A stretch of DNA of 64,000 bases from F23-D06 sp963603365 (lineage in GTDB: Bacteria > Bacteroidota > Bacteroidia > Bacteroidales > WCHB1-69), in assembly GCA_963603365.1 (NCBI GenBank), contig CAVCMI010000009.1, forward strand, positions 54,696 to 118,695, given 5' to 3'. A program made the translations under genes and the position numbers. Shown piece after piece: positions 1-9,042 of the stretch. How positions within the stretch are numbered: the first letter of the stretch is position 1; each line of letters starts with the position of its first letter. A model generated the notes under the pieces. It worked only from the letters and a program-made list of their open reading frames with translations. It was not told the origin of the DNA and did no database searches.

Positions 1-162
1 GGACTGGCATTTGACGGAAACTGGGAAGCGCTGAGCAGCGACATCGTATTCAACACCGCTCTCCAACGCTGTATCAACGTGGATGTCCGCTATGTCTTGT
101 TCATCATTGACAAATTCGGAGGAGCCGGCTACCTGCTCAACGAAATGGACATCAAGAAATAA
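1..162 (+). CDS. 3' end of an unidentified gene (partial)
   Basis: An open frame runs from the first base of the window to a TAA at 160-162 and encodes the last 53 residues of a protein, ending NEMDIKK. The start lies outside the window. The fragment has a Gly-Gly-Ala-Gly-Tyr turn and alternating hydrophobic residues (VRYVLFIID), but I do not recognise the family. A clear terminator follows 23 bases downstream, which supports this being a true gene end. Confidence 0.6.
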   Translation, partial: GLAFDGNWEALSSDIVFNTALQRCINVDVRYVLFIIDKFGGAGYLLNEMDIKK

Positions 163-184
163 GTACATCTAACATATTCTTATG

Positions 185-233
185 AAAAAGAGAAGCCTGA
201 AAGGAGTTTATTCTGTCGTGCTTCTCTTTTTTT
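185..233 (+). terminator. Rho-independent terminator
   Basis: AAAAAGAGAAGC (185-196) pairs with GCTTCTCTTTTT (220-231) and a T-run continues. It ends the transcript of the partial gene at the window start. Confidence 0.8.
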
Positions 234-280
234 CTTAAACCTTAATAATTGAAAAACAAAAACTACATCATTCAAGCAAT

Positions 281-844
281 ATGAAACCTACAGCACAAAT
301 CATTGTATTAGCTCTGCTGTTCGGCTCCTTGACGGCATGTGCACAAAAGAAAGGAAACCAGATTATGGAACAGAAAAGCAAAACCCTCGTAGCCTATTTC
401 TCCGCAACCGGAACCACAGAAAGCGTGGCCAAGATGATTGCTACAGCCACTGGCGGAGAACTCTACACTATCCAGCCCGAGAAACAATACTCACCGGCCG
501 ACTTAGACTGGACGGTCAAGTCATCACGCTGCTGCCAAGAGAACAATAACCCAAAATCGCGGCCTGCTTTCGTGAAACAGAAAGAAAACCTCAACGATTA
601 CGACATCATCTATCTGGGCTATCCGAACTGGTGGAATATGGCGCCGCGCATTGTCAACACTTTCATTGAGACCTACGGGCTGCAAGGCAAAACAGTTATC
701 CCGTTCATGACCTCCGGCGGAAACGGGATTGAAAACTCGGTCAAGATACTTCGGAAAGACTATCCTGAAATCAAATGGCAAAACGGCAAACTGCTGAACA
801 GCGTCACTCAGGATGAAGTGAACGAGTGGGTGAAAAGCATGTAA
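281..844 (+). CDS. Flavodoxin-family lipoprotein
   Basis: A 187-residue flavodoxin-fold protein expected to bind FMN and carry electrons or act as a quinone or nitro reductase. Residues 1-20 are a lipoprotein signal with lipobox LTAC (Cys20), so it should be membrane-anchored outside the cytoplasm, which is common for Bacteroidales flavodoxins of this type. The FMN phosphate loop is the segment YFSATGTTESVA (about residues 39-50). The second flavodoxin hallmark is YLGYPNWW (about 111-118), followed by the conserved TSGGNG segment. It stands alone between two terminators. Its substrate is not evident from context. Confidence 0.88.
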   Translation: MKPTAQIIVLALLFGSLTACAQKKGNQIMEQKSKTLVAYFSATGTTESVAKMIATATGGELYTIQPEKQYSPADLDWTVKSSRCCQENNNPKSRPAFVKQKENLNDYDIIYLGYPNWWNMAPRIVNTFIETYGLQGKTVIPFMTSGGNGIENSVKILRKDYPEIKWQNGKLLNSVTQDEVNEWVKSM

Positions 845-869
845 CAGCCATCCGGGTTCCGGGTTATAC

Positions 870-907
870 TGACAAAAGGCGGGAGTTTCATTCCGCCTTT
901 TTTGTCA
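870..907. terminator. Bidirectional terminator
   Basis: TGACAAAAGGCGG (870-882) and CCGCCTTTTTTGTCA (893-907) form a strong stem between two convergent genes. The stop codon of the minus-strand gene lies inside it. Confidence 0.85.
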
Positions 908-1586
908 GGGTAACCTTGACCGGGACGAGGCATTTTTCGTTATACATGTCCTGCGGATTGGTGCCTTGAACGCCTTGCGGAATGGGCTGACCTATCATCT
1001 CAAAAAAATGCGTCCAGAAAGGAGGGAAAGACCCGTCAGGCGACTTGAAGTTCATAGGTGCAGCCTTGAAAACATGTTTGCCCGAAGTTGTAATGTAAGA
1101 ATCCCTTACCAGTTCGCTGCAATACAGTTCCTCATTGTCAGGAAGGAATGCCATATCGTATGCCCTGCCGAGGAACTTTTTAGACTGGTCCACATATTGG
1201 GCGGCATCCTTGTTGTTGCGCAAACGCTTCACGACAAAAAGGGGCAAACTGCCGTCCTCCAAAGTAAAGTCAGCAAAAAGCGTATCTATGGGATGCCTGT
1301 CTATTCCGCGCTTGATGGTAGCGTCGATAATCCAGACAGAATCTCCCTGTTTTTCAACAATGGCCACATGAATAAAGCGAAGCATTTCATCATGTCCGGT
1401 AGCGGCGGCAATGGCGCCGGCCATATCGGAAGTGTCGCCAATATCATAATCCAAAGGGATTCCTACAAACACAAGGTCTCCGTTCTGCAGGTCGTCTTTG
1501 TCGGAAAAATGTTTTTGGGTTGAACAGGCGGCGGTCAGAAATGCGGAAACCGCAATCATCCAGAATGAGAATTTACAACCTGCCAT
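888..1586 (-). CDS. YiiX/YebB-like permuted papain-fold lipoprotein
   Basis: A 232-residue exported protein with lipobox TAAC (Cys21). It resembles the permuted NlpC/P60 (papain-like) hydrolases of the YiiX/YebB group. The opening GDLVFVG is the usual start of the domain, His73 in FIHVAIV is the probable catalytic His, and Cys156 in YCSELV is the probable nucleophile. In this permuted family the His precedes the Cys, as here. Substrates are thought to be amide bonds in lipids or peptidoglycan, so a cell-envelope role is likely but unproven. Its ATG overlaps the last 14 bases of the nucleotide-sugar dehydrogenase, so the two are probably translated from one message. Confidence 0.8.
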   Translation of the reverse strand: MAGCKFSFWMIAVSAFLTAACSTQKHFSDKDDLQNGDLVFVGIPLDYDIGDTSDMAGAIAAATGHDEMLRFIHVAIVEKQGDSVWIIDATIKRGIDRHPIDTLFADFTLEDGSLPLFVVKRLRNNKDAAQYVDQSKKFLGRAYDMAFLPDNEELYCSELVRDSYITTSGKHVFKAAPMNFKSPDGSFPPFWTHFFEMIGQPIPQGVQGTNPQDMYNEKCLVPVKVTLTKKAE

Positions 1587-2868
1587 CTATCAAGTCCCTT
1601 TCAAGTACACCTTTAACATCATAGACTACGCCGTTTGTCTTTACGAGAGAACGGATGTCGAGATCAAGGAAAACAGCATGGGCCACGGCCAGGATTGCTG
1701 CATCAAACTGTTGGTCTTGTGGCAGTTGGCTGCAAATAGCAATGCCATACTCATCAAGGACCTTGTCAGGATTTGCCCATGGGTCATAAACGGTAATGTT
1801 GCGGGTATATTCCGTCAAAGTGTGATAGACATCGACCACTTTCGTATTTCGGACATCCGGGCAGTTTTCCTTGAAAGTAATGCCGAGAATCAGCACTTCA
1901 GCATCTTTCACAAGAATGCCTTTTTTGTTCATGCACTTTATTGCTTGGTTTGCCACATAGGCTCCCATACCGTCATTTAGACGACGGGCGTTGCTCATCA
2001 CGCGGGGCAACACGCCGTAAACCTGCGCTTTTTGTATCAGGTAATAGGGGTCAACCGAAATGCAGTGTCCGCCTACAAGCCCCGGGCTCAACTTGATGAA
2101 GTTCCATTTGCTGGAAGCAGCCTCGATCACATCATGCGTGTCGATACCCATGGCATTGAAAATCTTTGCCAGTTCGTTCATAAAGGCAATGTTCACGTCA
2201 CGCTGCGAATTTTCAATGATTTTAGAGGCTTCCGCCACTTTTATGCTGGGAGCTTTATGCGTGCCGTTCACCAAAACGCTGTTATAGACATCGTCCACCA
2301 GTTGGGCTGTTTCGGGCGTGGAACCGGAAGTCACTTTCCGGATTTTCTCGACGCTATGCTCTTTGTCGCCGGGATTGATTCTTTCCGGAGAGTAGCCTGC
2401 ATAGAAATCCTGATTGAAGCGAAGACCTGACACCTTTTCAACCACTGGCAGACACTCCTCTTCGGTAACGCCAGGATAAACGGTTGACTCATAAACCACT
2501 ACTGGTTTGTCTAAAATGCCTTTTGTACGCCGTTGCTTGAAAATCCTGCCCACGGTTTCGGACGCGCTCCACAACGGCTTCAAGTCTGGGCGGTTGTTCT
2601 CATCAACGGGCGTAGGAACTGCCACCACAAAAAAATTGCAGTCGAGCAAGTCTTCTGTCAAGGTCGTGCAGAAGAAACCGTGGTTGTCAATCGCGTCCCG
2701 AAGCAGTTCGTCGGACACTTCAAGTGTGGCATCATGCCCTGACATTAAGGCATCAACGCGCTTTTGGTTCATGTCGTAACCTACAGTTTTGAATTTTGTA
2801 GAGAAAAGTCGTGCCAAAGGCAACCCTACATAGCCAAGACCGACAACAGCAATTCTGATGTTTTTCAT
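1573..2868 (-). CDS. UDP-HexNAc 6-dehydrogenase (TviB/WbpO-like)
   Basis: A 431-residue nucleotide-sugar dehydrogenase that oxidises C6 of a UDP-sugar to a uronate in two NAD-dependent steps. The N-terminal Rossmann motif is GLGYVGLP (residues 10-17). The catalytic Cys269 lies in GGHCISVDPYYL, and the central helix and C-terminal UDP-binding domain are both present at full length. The sequence is closest to the TviB/WbpO branch acting on UDP-N-acetyl-glucosamine or galactosamine rather than UDP-glucose; this is judged by eye. It probably supplies an aminouronic acid for a surface polysaccharide, yet no polysaccharide cluster adjoins it here. A TTTG-N20-TATTTTTG promoter lies just upstream. 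Confidence 0.88.
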   Translation of the reverse strand: MKNIRIAVVGLGYVGLPLARLFSTKFKTVGYDMNQKRVDALMSGHDATLEVSDELLRDAIDNHGFFCTTLTEDLLDCNFFVVAVPTPVDENNRPDLKPLWSASETVGRIFKQRRTKGILDKPVVVYESTVYPGVTEEECLPVVEKVSGLRFNQDFYAGYSPERINPGDKEHSVEKIRKVTSGSTPETAQLVDDVYNSVLVNGTHKAPSIKVAEASKIIENSQRDVNIAFMNELAKIFNAMGIDTHDVIEAASSKWNFIKLSPGLVGGHCISVDPYYLIQKAQVYGVLPRVMSNARRLNDGMGAYVANQAIKCMNKKGILVKDAEVLILGITFKENCPDVRNTKVVDVYHTLTEYTRNITVYDPWANPDKVLDEYGIAICSQLPQDQQFDAAILAVAHAVFLDLDIRSLVKTNGVVYDVKGVLERDLIDGRL

Positions 2869-2896
2869 TGTCTATAATTTATCAAATAAAAGCGGG

Positions 2897-2928
2897 CAAA
2901 AATAACATAAAATCCCCTATTGCGCAAA
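2897..2928 (-). promoter_or_regulatory. Bacteroidetes-type promoter for the sugar dehydrogenase operon
   Basis: On the minus strand TTTG (2925-2928) is followed after 20 nt by TATTTTTG (2897-2904), matching the -33/-7 consensus. It lies about 30 nt before the ATG at 2868. Confidence 0.7.
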
Positions 2929-2965
2929 GGTTTTTTTCAGGACATCCAGCAAATTGAGAAACAAG

Positions 2966-2994
2966 AAAGGAGCATATTCTTGATATGCTCCTTT
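2966..2994 (-). terminator. Terminator after tRNA-Cys
   Basis: AAAGGAGCATAT (2966-2977) pairs perfectly with ATATGCTCCTTT (2983-2994). It directly follows the tRNA on the minus strand. Confidence 0.75.
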
Positions 2995-3001
2995 TGGAGA
3001 G

Positions 3002-3072
3002 AGGTCTCTTCCAGATTCGAACTGGAGTCAACGGTTTTGCAGACCGGTACCTAACCACTCGGCCAAGAGACC
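3002..3072 (-). tRNA. tRNA-Cys (GCA)
   Basis: A 71-nt cloverleaf is readable on the minus strand. The acceptor GGTCTCT pairs with AGAGACC, the anticodon stem-loop is CCGGT-CTGCAAA-ACCGT with anticodon GCA, and the T-arm contains GTTCGAATC. The discriminator base is U, as expected for tRNA-Cys. CCA is not encoded. It lies 51 bases past the pyrI stop but has its own promoter. Confidence 0.95.
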
Positions 3073-3087
3073 TGCTTTTTGAGGTTG

Positions 3088-3118
3088 CAAAGATACGATT
3101 ATTTTTTAAACAACCAAA
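3088..3118 (-). promoter_or_regulatory. Consensus promoter of tRNA-Cys
   Basis: On the minus strand TTTG (3115-3118), 19 nt, then TATCTTTG (3088-3095), about 16 nt before the first base of the tRNA. This is an almost ideal Bacteroidetes promoter and separates the tRNA from pyrI. Confidence 0.85.
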
Positions 3119-3122
3119 TATT

Positions 3123-3557
3123 TTATTTGTTCGGGTACGGAATAACTATATCGTCGCAATACTCACAACGATACGAACGTTTTTCCTTGTTCACGAGATG
3201 GAAAACATGGTCAAAATAACGTTCCACAGAGGTGACGCATCTCGGATTTTTGCATTGAATGATGTTCGTTATCGTCTCCGGCACTTCCAATTTCACCTTA
3301 TTGATGATTTTGCCGTTCTCGATAATATTGACGGTGGCATTCGGGTCAATCAGACCGAGAAAATCGTAATTGATATCGATGACATTATTGATTTTGATGA
3401 TATCTTTCTTTCCCATCTTCTCGCTGTAGGCATTGATAATCAATGCCACATTGTAATCGGCCTTGTCCAAATGCAGATAGTTGAAAACCGTAGTGCCATA
3501 GCCTGCCTTGATGTGGTCAATGACAATTCCTTTTTCTATACTGGTAACTTCCAACAT
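3123..3557 (-). CDS. pyrI: Aspartate carbamoyltransferase regulatory chain
   Basis: This 144-residue chain binds nucleotide effectors and, through a zinc domain, holds the catalytic trimers of aspartate transcarbamoylase together. The four zinc ligands are visible as Cys102 and Cys107 (CKNPRC) and Cys131 and Cys134 (CEYC). The N-terminal allosteric domain carries the usual GIVIDHIKAGYG segment. The length is normal. It follows pyrB by 15 bases in the same operon, so the enzyme here should be the allosteric PyrB-PyrI holoenzyme of pyrimidine synthesis. Confidence 0.96.
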   Translation of the reverse strand: MLEVTSIEKGIVIDHIKAGYGTTVFNYLHLDKADYNVALIINAYSEKMGKKDIIKINNVIDINYDFLGLIDPNATVNIIENGKIINKVKLEVPETITNIIQCKNPRCVTSVERYFDHVFHLVNKEKRSYRCEYCDDIVIPYPNK

Positions 3558-3572
3558 GATTGATTGCTTGAT

Positions 3573-4496
3573 TTAATAAATTCCTAAAAGTTTTAGTATC
3601 AATGCCATACGGACAAACATTCCATTTTTGGCCTGGTTAAAGTACTGTGCGCGCGGGTCATCGTCCACCTCGGGGCTGATTTCATTCACGCGTGGCAGCG
3701 GATGCAGGATATAGGTGTCGGGGCGTGCATACGACATTTTCTCTTTGTCAAGGATAAACCTGTCTTTAAGGCGGATGTAATCCTCTTCATTGAAAAAGCG
3801 CTCGCGCTGTACGCGGGTCATATACAAGAAGTCAAGCTGGCCCATATACGATTCCATTTGGTCCACCTCTTGGAAAGGAATGCCTTTTTTGCGGACAATT
3901 TCCTCCCTGATATATTCGGGCACGCGCAGTTCTTCGGGGGAGATGAAGATAAATTTGACGCCTTCATAGTTGCTGAGGAACTTCACCAACGAGTGGACTG
4001 TTCTGCCGAACTTGAGGTCGCCGCAGAAACCGTATGTCTTGTTTTCCACGCCGCCGCGCAGCCGTTCTATCGTAAGGATGTCCGTCAACGTCTGGGTAGG
4101 ATGTTGGTGACCGCCGTCGCCGGCATTGATTAGCGGCATCTTGATGAAATGGCTTGCCATACGGGGCGCTCCCTCTTTAGGGTGACGCATGGCGGCAATG
4201 TCAGCATAGCACTCGATGGTACGCAACGTGTCGGCAATGCTCTCGCCTTTGGCCACAGAACTTGAATTGGGTTCCGAAAAGCCGATTACCTTGCCTCCCA
4301 GCCGCAGCATTGCAGCCTCAAAACTGAAGCGTGTACGAGTGCTGGGTTCATAAAAAAGAGTTGCCAGGATTTTTCCTTCGCAACTCTTACTGTATTTTTC
4401 CGGATCTGCAATAATTTGATGAGCCAAATCAAATATTTCGCGAAACTCTTCGCGCGTGAAATCCGACGGGTCGATTAAGCTCCTGTTCTTTAACAA
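3573..4496 (-). CDS. pyrB: Aspartate carbamoyltransferase catalytic chain
   Basis: A 307-residue catalytic subunit that makes N-carbamoyl-L-aspartate from carbamoyl phosphate and aspartate, the committed step of pyrimidine synthesis. The carbamoyl-phosphate loop PSTRTR is at residues 51-56. HPTQT near the domain junction and HPLPRV near the C-terminus are also present. It is the first gene of the pyrBI operon, with a -7 box about 70 bases upstream of the ATG. No attenuator hairpin is obvious in the short leader. Confidence 0.97.
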   Translation of the reverse strand: MLKNRSLIDPSDFTREEFREIFDLAHQIIADPEKYSKSCEGKILATLFYEPSTRTRFSFEAAMLRLGGKVIGFSEPNSSSVAKGESIADTLRTIECYADIAAMRHPKEGAPRMASHFIKMPLINAGDGGHQHPTQTLTDILTIERLRGGVENKTYGFCGDLKFGRTVHSLVKFLSNYEGVKFIFISPEELRVPEYIREEIVRKKGIPFQEVDQMESYMGQLDFLYMTRVQRERFFNEEDYIRLKDRFILDKEKMSYARPDTYILHPLPRVNEISPEVDDDPRAQYFNQAKNGMFVRMALILKLLGIY

Positions 4497-4565
4497 AATA
4501 AAACCTCCTTATGTTTGATTATCACTAATTTACAACTCAAAGTCTTCACATTACATTAAATTGTG

Positions 4566-4573
4566 CAAAAGTA
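4566..4573 (-). promoter_or_regulatory. -7 box for pyrBI
   Basis: TACTTTTG on the minus strand matches TAnnTTTG and lies upstream of pyrB, after the end of the preceding gene. The -33 box is weak. Confidence 0.55.
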
Positions 4574-4637
4574 GGCAATTATTTTTATCCATGCCACAAT
4601 TCCACCGACTATTTATGAACATTTTTAGAATTGCCCG

Positions 4638-7600
4638 CTACTGTATTGTCAAACTGCTGAAAAGCAAACTCTTAGGGAAAAGAACAGAAACAGGGAATCC
4701 TGCAAGCGGCATTTCAGGTATTCCGGCGCATTTAGACTGTCCATGCGACAGCATATTAGCCACTGCGGTTTCTTTGGATGCCGCCACCACCTTACTGAAA
4801 AGACGCATATTTATTATTTCGGTGCGACGGATGCGCACAAGCGTCTTCTTGCCATCTGACAGGTTGACTTTATAGGCATAGACGGGAATACAATCCGACA
4901 TTTCGTTGCCGGTATAGTCGGGCATTTTCACTATCTCATAAATGTACCGCCAGCCGGCTTGACGTGCCAACTTTCGCGCTTTCTGGAAAATTTCGGCATC
5001 GCTGCAATGGCTGTGGCATTTGAGTTCGAGAACACCGGCACCGCAAGTCGCCACCAACCTTCCCTCCGACAACGCAAGCCGCTGATGACCGTTTGAAAAT
5101 CTGACGGCGGCCGTAGGTGTACGGTTTGACAACAATGTATACAGACGGCCTCGTTCAATCACCTCCATCCGTTCTTCAGCCGGAATCCCCTCCGCATCTG
5201 TTGTATAACGTCCGATGAGTCGGTCTGCATGCCGTTTACCGCAGCCATATCCAGAATAGACATCAATCAACGGACTGACCACTATTTGGTTAATCTTATC
5301 AACTAAATAATTGTAACTATTGCTATTAGATTGTATCAGCGGCCGTACGGCAATCAATGAAGGCGTGTGCTCCAAAAATGCCTGCTTGAACAAAACCGCA
5401 GCAGCCGGTCCTGACACAATGACCGGCCCGTCATAGATGTCTTTTGTCAAGGGCGCCGAGCGCAGTTCCGACAACATCCTCATCATAGCGAGTGCAGAAT
5501 CTGACAAATGGGAGACATCTGACAAGCCAGAGAGGTCGCGGAAAAAGAAATGGCTGCAGTCGCGCAACGGCATTCCGTCGTCATCAGCGGTTTCGGCATA
5601 AATCTGCACGCAAACTATTTGGAACGGCTGCTCGTAGCGTATGCCTTGCGCCGACAGATAGTAGGCGTTTGCTTTGTACGCATACACATTTACCCCAAAG
5701 CCCAGCATCGTATTCAACGCCACCGTGTCGCTGTTGATATCAGCAGATATGCTATTCGCCAAGTCCTGAAAAAGTTCAAGCGACCATTGTCCTGTTGCAG
5801 TACTGTCAAAAAAATCGTTCCTGAATGCGCGGGAGCGGTCGGGCGGCAAAGATGAGACACGGTTGTATGGCCATTGCGCCAAAGCCTGCTGCTTCTCTGC
5901 ATAGTCAGCAAGCGCCTGCCGGTAGGAGCGGTCAGCCGACAGGTGCAAAGCCTGTCGCAAATTGCTGCCGTTTTCGTCAAGTGGCAAGTCAAAGGCTGTT
6001 TCTGACCAGTCCTTTTCGGCACAATTCTCGTTGTTCAACTTGTCATTGCCAACCCTGACTTGCGTTTCAACGCTTCTTTTCGGCATTTCAGAAAGCAGGA
6101 CAGTGCTGCCCATTATGCTTTTCACCCGATACAGGGTTGCGTCTGTGACCAGAAAGTCGAGGTCGTACGCCAGAGGATACACGCGCAGTGCCGTATCTTG
6201 AAAAAACGCGGTCATCTCTTCTTGAATCATAGAAGAGCAGACTTCCGAAAACTGTCCGGAGGCATCGTGACCGTCGTCCATAGTCGTGAGCGGAGACAGC
6301 AAAGCCGGCATCTCGTCGCACTGAACAACCTCCGTCGCCATAGCCGAAAGCAGCACCGCCGGTGCCGTGCAACGCTTCGGATTCCGACCGGTCAGTAACG
6401 GGGGCACAACAGACACCTCCGGCATCTTCCCGCACGACAGCACGGCTGGGCAAACCATCGTCAAATCTGCAAAACGCAAGCCGCGCACCAGTTTGCCCGT
6501 GCCGTTCTCATCATCGACATAAACCCGGTAAACTTCTTGTGGCACTATCTCACCATCCGGCGTGAACATGATATTGCGAATCCAATAGCCGTAAGGCTTG
6601 CCTTGACGGGCGGTCTCTGTTTTCAATGCATCAAGAAGTTCAGAATCCGGTTTCGGGGAACGGGCAGCAGCCGCGAATCCGCGATCGTCGGAAGAGAACG
6701 ACAGTGCGGGAGAAACAGCACGATGTGATTTTATGATTCCGGCATAAAGCACTGCCGAAGCCACCGTTCCCGACATCAGCACAGGGCAAACGGTCGATTC
6801 TGCGACCGGTGCCTCAGCCGTGCGGCAAAGTCGGGCATACAATTCGTGCATATCGGACAGAATCTCCGACTCTTGGGGAAGGTCGTTCGGATAGTCCGCC
6901 GACATCGTCTTTGTACAGGTAACCGGCATTCCGTCATCGGCGAGTGCCGACATTGAAAGCGTAAGCACCGAGACATTGCTGTTGGTCACGGCACAATCGT
7001 CGCCATTGCTCAGAGTGTATGTCCTGACGTAAGAATAGTGCAGCCGCGCCGAGCCATTGCGGCAGTTTTCGAAAGTTTTGCAAAGAGCAGTGCAGTCATT
7101 CAGCCGTTTTTCCCAGCCCTCCATACAGGCGGAAGCCGTATTGTCACGCGGCGGCTCGAAAGAAGGGCTCTGATGCGGCGACTCGAAAACCATTCGGTGT
7201 TTCGGTTTCCCGAGCGACTCTTGAAGATGCCTTTTCTGATGCTTTCTTAATGTCTGCTCATACACAACACTCACCTCCCGGTTCAATGCGGCGACGACAG
7301 CCTGCTCATTGAGGTCGGAGGGGAAGAACGGCAAGGTGTCGGACGAGCATCCTTCGGTATAATCACCGGAATCAAGGTCTCCGACAATCAATCTGACGGA
7401 AAAGCGGGAATCGAAACGGTAGCGTTTTTCCTTTGCGCTGCCCATTTGGGAAGCAAGGATAAAGTCTTCCTGCTTATCAATGCGGCAATAGAGGGAACAT
7501 AGCGGCGCTTCGCCGTGCCGGTAACGTTCAACGCATTGCCGGAGTTGCGTCTGTACGAAATCCACGAACATCTTTTCGTCCGTCAGGGACTGCGCCTTTC

Positions 7601-7664
7601 CGCTCAATGCGGCGAACGCGAAAGCCGTCCAAAAGATTGTCGCACGGAAACGCCAGGACATCAT
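4638..7664 (-). CDS. Exported double PmbA/TldD-like protein
   Basis: A 1008-residue protein with an N-terminal signal peptide (about residues 1-24, cleavage near GKA). It appears to be two TldD/PmbA-like units in tandem. Each unit has an N-terminal alpha/beta part followed by a C-terminal part opening with a PVLMSGTVASAVLY-type strand-helix (about 294-307, and again as GPVIVSGPAAAVLF near 750). The second unit also shows the late signature GIPAEERMEVIERGRLYTLL. No HExxxH zinc motif is visible in either half, so both resemble the non-metallo PmbA type. TldD/PmbA pairs are intracellular proteases elsewhere; here the signal peptide points to the periplasm or surface. It begins 9 bases after purA and is probably co-transcribed. 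Function is unknown. Confidence 0.65.
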   Translation of the reverse strand: MMSWRFRATIFWTAFAFAALSGKAQSLTDEKMFVDFVQTQLRQCVERYRHGEAPLCSLYCRIDKQEDFILASQMGSAKEKRYRFDSRFSVRLIVGDLDSGDYTEGCSSDTLPFFPSDLNEQAVVAALNREVSVVYEQTLRKHQKRHLQESLGKPKHRMVFESPHQSPSFEPPRDNTASACMEGWEKRLNDCTALCKTFENCRNGSARLHYSYVRTYTLSNGDDCAVTNSNVSVLTLSMSALADDGMPVTCTKTMSADYPNDLPQESEILSDMHELYARLCRTAEAPVAESTVCPVLMSGTVASAVLYAGIIKSHRAVSPALSFSSDDRGFAAAARSPKPDSELLDALKTETARQGKPYGYWIRNIMFTPDGEIVPQEVYRVYVDDENGTGKLVRGLRFADLTMVCPAVLSCGKMPEVSVVPPLLTGRNPKRCTAPAVLLSAMATEVVQCDEMPALLSPLTTMDDGHDASGQFSEVCSSMIQEEMTAFFQDTALRVYPLAYDLDFLVTDATLYRVKSIMGSTVLLSEMPKRSVETQVRVGNDKLNNENCAEKDWSETAFDLPLDENGSNLRQALHLSADRSYRQALADYAEKQQALAQWPYNRVSSLPPDRSRAFRNDFFDSTATGQWSLELFQDLANSISADINSDTVALNTMLGFGVNVYAYKANAYYLSAQGIRYEQPFQIVCVQIYAETADDDGMPLRDCSHFFFRDLSGLSDVSHLSDSALAMMRMLSELRSAPLTKDIYDGPVIVSGPAAAVLFKQAFLEHTPSLIAVRPLIQSNSNSYNYLVDKINQIVVSPLIDVYSGYGCGKRHADRLIGRYTTDAEGIPAEERMEVIERGRLYTLLSNRTPTAAVRFSNGHQRLALSEGRLVATCGAGVLELKCHSHCSDAEIFQKARKLARQAGWRYIYEIVKMPDYTGNEMSDCIPVYAYKVNLSDGKKTLVRIRRTEIINMRLFSKVVAASKETAVANMLSHGQSKCAGIPEMPLAGFPVSVLFPKSLLFSSLTIQ

Positions 7665-7673
7665 ATTTGGAAA

Positions 7674-8957
7674 CTAATCCCGGAACATAGTTGACTCCCT
7701 GTCGGGACCGACGGAAATGACAGAGACCTTTGTCTGGACTTTTTCTTCAATAAACTGCACATAATCTTTGAACGGCTGCGGCATCGATTCATAATTGCGG
7801 ATGGTGCTGATGTCCTGTTTCCAGCCGGGGAGCGAAATATAAACCGGTTCAATATCTGCGAAGGAATCTGCGGGCATCCTGTCTGTCAATTGTCCGTTAA
7901 CTTTATAGGCAATGCAGACGTTTATCGTATCGAAGTCAGACAACACGTCGGCTTTTGTAAGTGCGATGTCGGTGACGCCATTGATCATAATAGCGTATTT
8001 GAGTGCCACCAGGTCGAGCCAGCCGCAGCGGCGCGGCCGTCCGGTAGTTGCCCCGAACTCCCTGCCTTGGCGGCGCAGGCGTTCGCCGGCCTCGTCAAAC
8101 AGTTCCGTCGGGAAGGGACCGCTGCCCACACGGGTGCAATAAGCCTTAACGATACCGATGACCTTGCCGGCATAATGCGGAGAGAGTCCGAGCCCGGTGA
8201 AAGCGCCGGCGGCAATCGTATTGGAAGATGTCACAAACGGATAAGCCCCGAACTCGAGATCCAGCAACGTGCCCTGTGCTCCCTCTGCCAAGACGGTCTT
8301 TCCTTGCTGCATGTAGGAGAGCAGTTCGTACTCGCAGTCGATGACCTTAAACTGCTTCAACGTCTCAAGAGAAGAGAGCCATTCCTTTTCCATCTCATCC
8401 AATCGTTGGCGGAGGTTCTCTACGGGATAACGTTCAAGAATATCTGAATGACGAGTCACAGCGTCATGGTATTTTTCCAGAAAACCGGGTGAGAGCAAGT
8501 CGCAGACACGCAGACCTGAACGGGCCGTCTTGTCCGTATAGGCCGGGCCGATGCCACGAAGCGTAGAGCCGATCTTCATCTTGCCCTTTTGAGTCTCGAA
8601 TGCTGCATCCAGCAGCCGGTGTGTAGGAAGTATCAGATGTGCCTTTGCGGAAATGAAAAGGTTGTCGGTCGGGGTCAGCCCCAGATTCACCAGCGAGCGT
8701 ATCTCCTGCTCAAAAACCACGGGGTCTATCACCACCCCGTTCCCGATCACATTGACCTTGTCTTTATGGAAAATCCCGGAGGGGATAATATGGAGCACAT
8801 GGCGCATCCCGTTGAATTCCAAAGAGTGTCCCGCATTGGGGCCGCCCTGGAAACGGGCTATCACGTCATAATACGGAGTCTCTACATCCACTATTTTCCC
8901 TTTCCCCTCGTCTCCCCACTGCAATCCCAACAAAATATCGATTTTCATATTCTTCAT
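7674..8957 (-). CDS. purA: Adenylosuccinate synthetase
   Basis: PurA joins IMP and aspartate using GTP, the first dedicated step to AMP. The P-loop-like motif GLQWGDEGKGK lies near the N-terminus, GPNAGHS follows, and the GTP-binding end is intact (TKADVL). I start at the ATG at 8957 (MKNMKIDIL). The longer frame opens with GTG at 8994-8996, which sits inside the -7 promoter box, so it cannot be the start. ATG 8948 (MKIDILLG) is an equally possible start. The secreted PmbA-like gene follows after 9 bases. Confidence 0.96.
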   Translation of the reverse strand: MKNMKIDILLGLQWGDEGKGKIVDVETPYYDVIARFQGGPNAGHSLEFNGMRHVLHIIPSGIFHKDKVNVIGNGVVIDPVVFEQEIRSLVNLGLTPTDNLFISAKAHLILPTHRLLDAAFETQKGKMKIGSTLRGIGPAYTDKTARSGLRVCDLLSPGFLEKYHDAVTRHSDILERYPVENLRQRLDEMEKEWLSSLETLKQFKVIDCEYELLSYMQQGKTVLAEGAQGTLLDLEFGAYPFVTSSNTIAAGAFTGLGLSPHYAGKVIGIVKAYCTRVGSGPFPTELFDEAGERLRRQGREFGATTGRPRRCGWLDLVALKYAIMINGVTDIALTKADVLSDFDTINVCIAYKVNGQLTDRMPADSFADIEPVYISLPGWKQDISTIRNYESMPQPFKDYVQFIEEKVQTKVSVISVGPDRESTMFRD

Positions 8958-8985
8958 TGCGGCTTTTATTTCTGTTGAACAGGCG

Positions 8986-8993
8986 CAAAAATA
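8986..8993 (-). promoter_or_regulatory. -7 box for purA
   Basis: TATTTTTG on the minus strand, about 30 nt upstream of the purA ATG. It overlaps the GTG of the longer frame and so helps decide the start. Confidence 0.65.
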
Positions 8994-9042
8994 CACTTTT
9001 TTTATGCTGTCCCGAATAAAACGTTCCTTATCCTATTTTTTG

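Noticed and set aside
966..1980. Long plus-strand frames in this region
   Set aside because: They are antisense to the clearly identified papain-like and dehydrogenase genes.
3088..3118. Attenuator or regulatory element at the end of pyrI
   Set aside because: The sequence is explained fully by the consensus promoter of tRNA-Cys.
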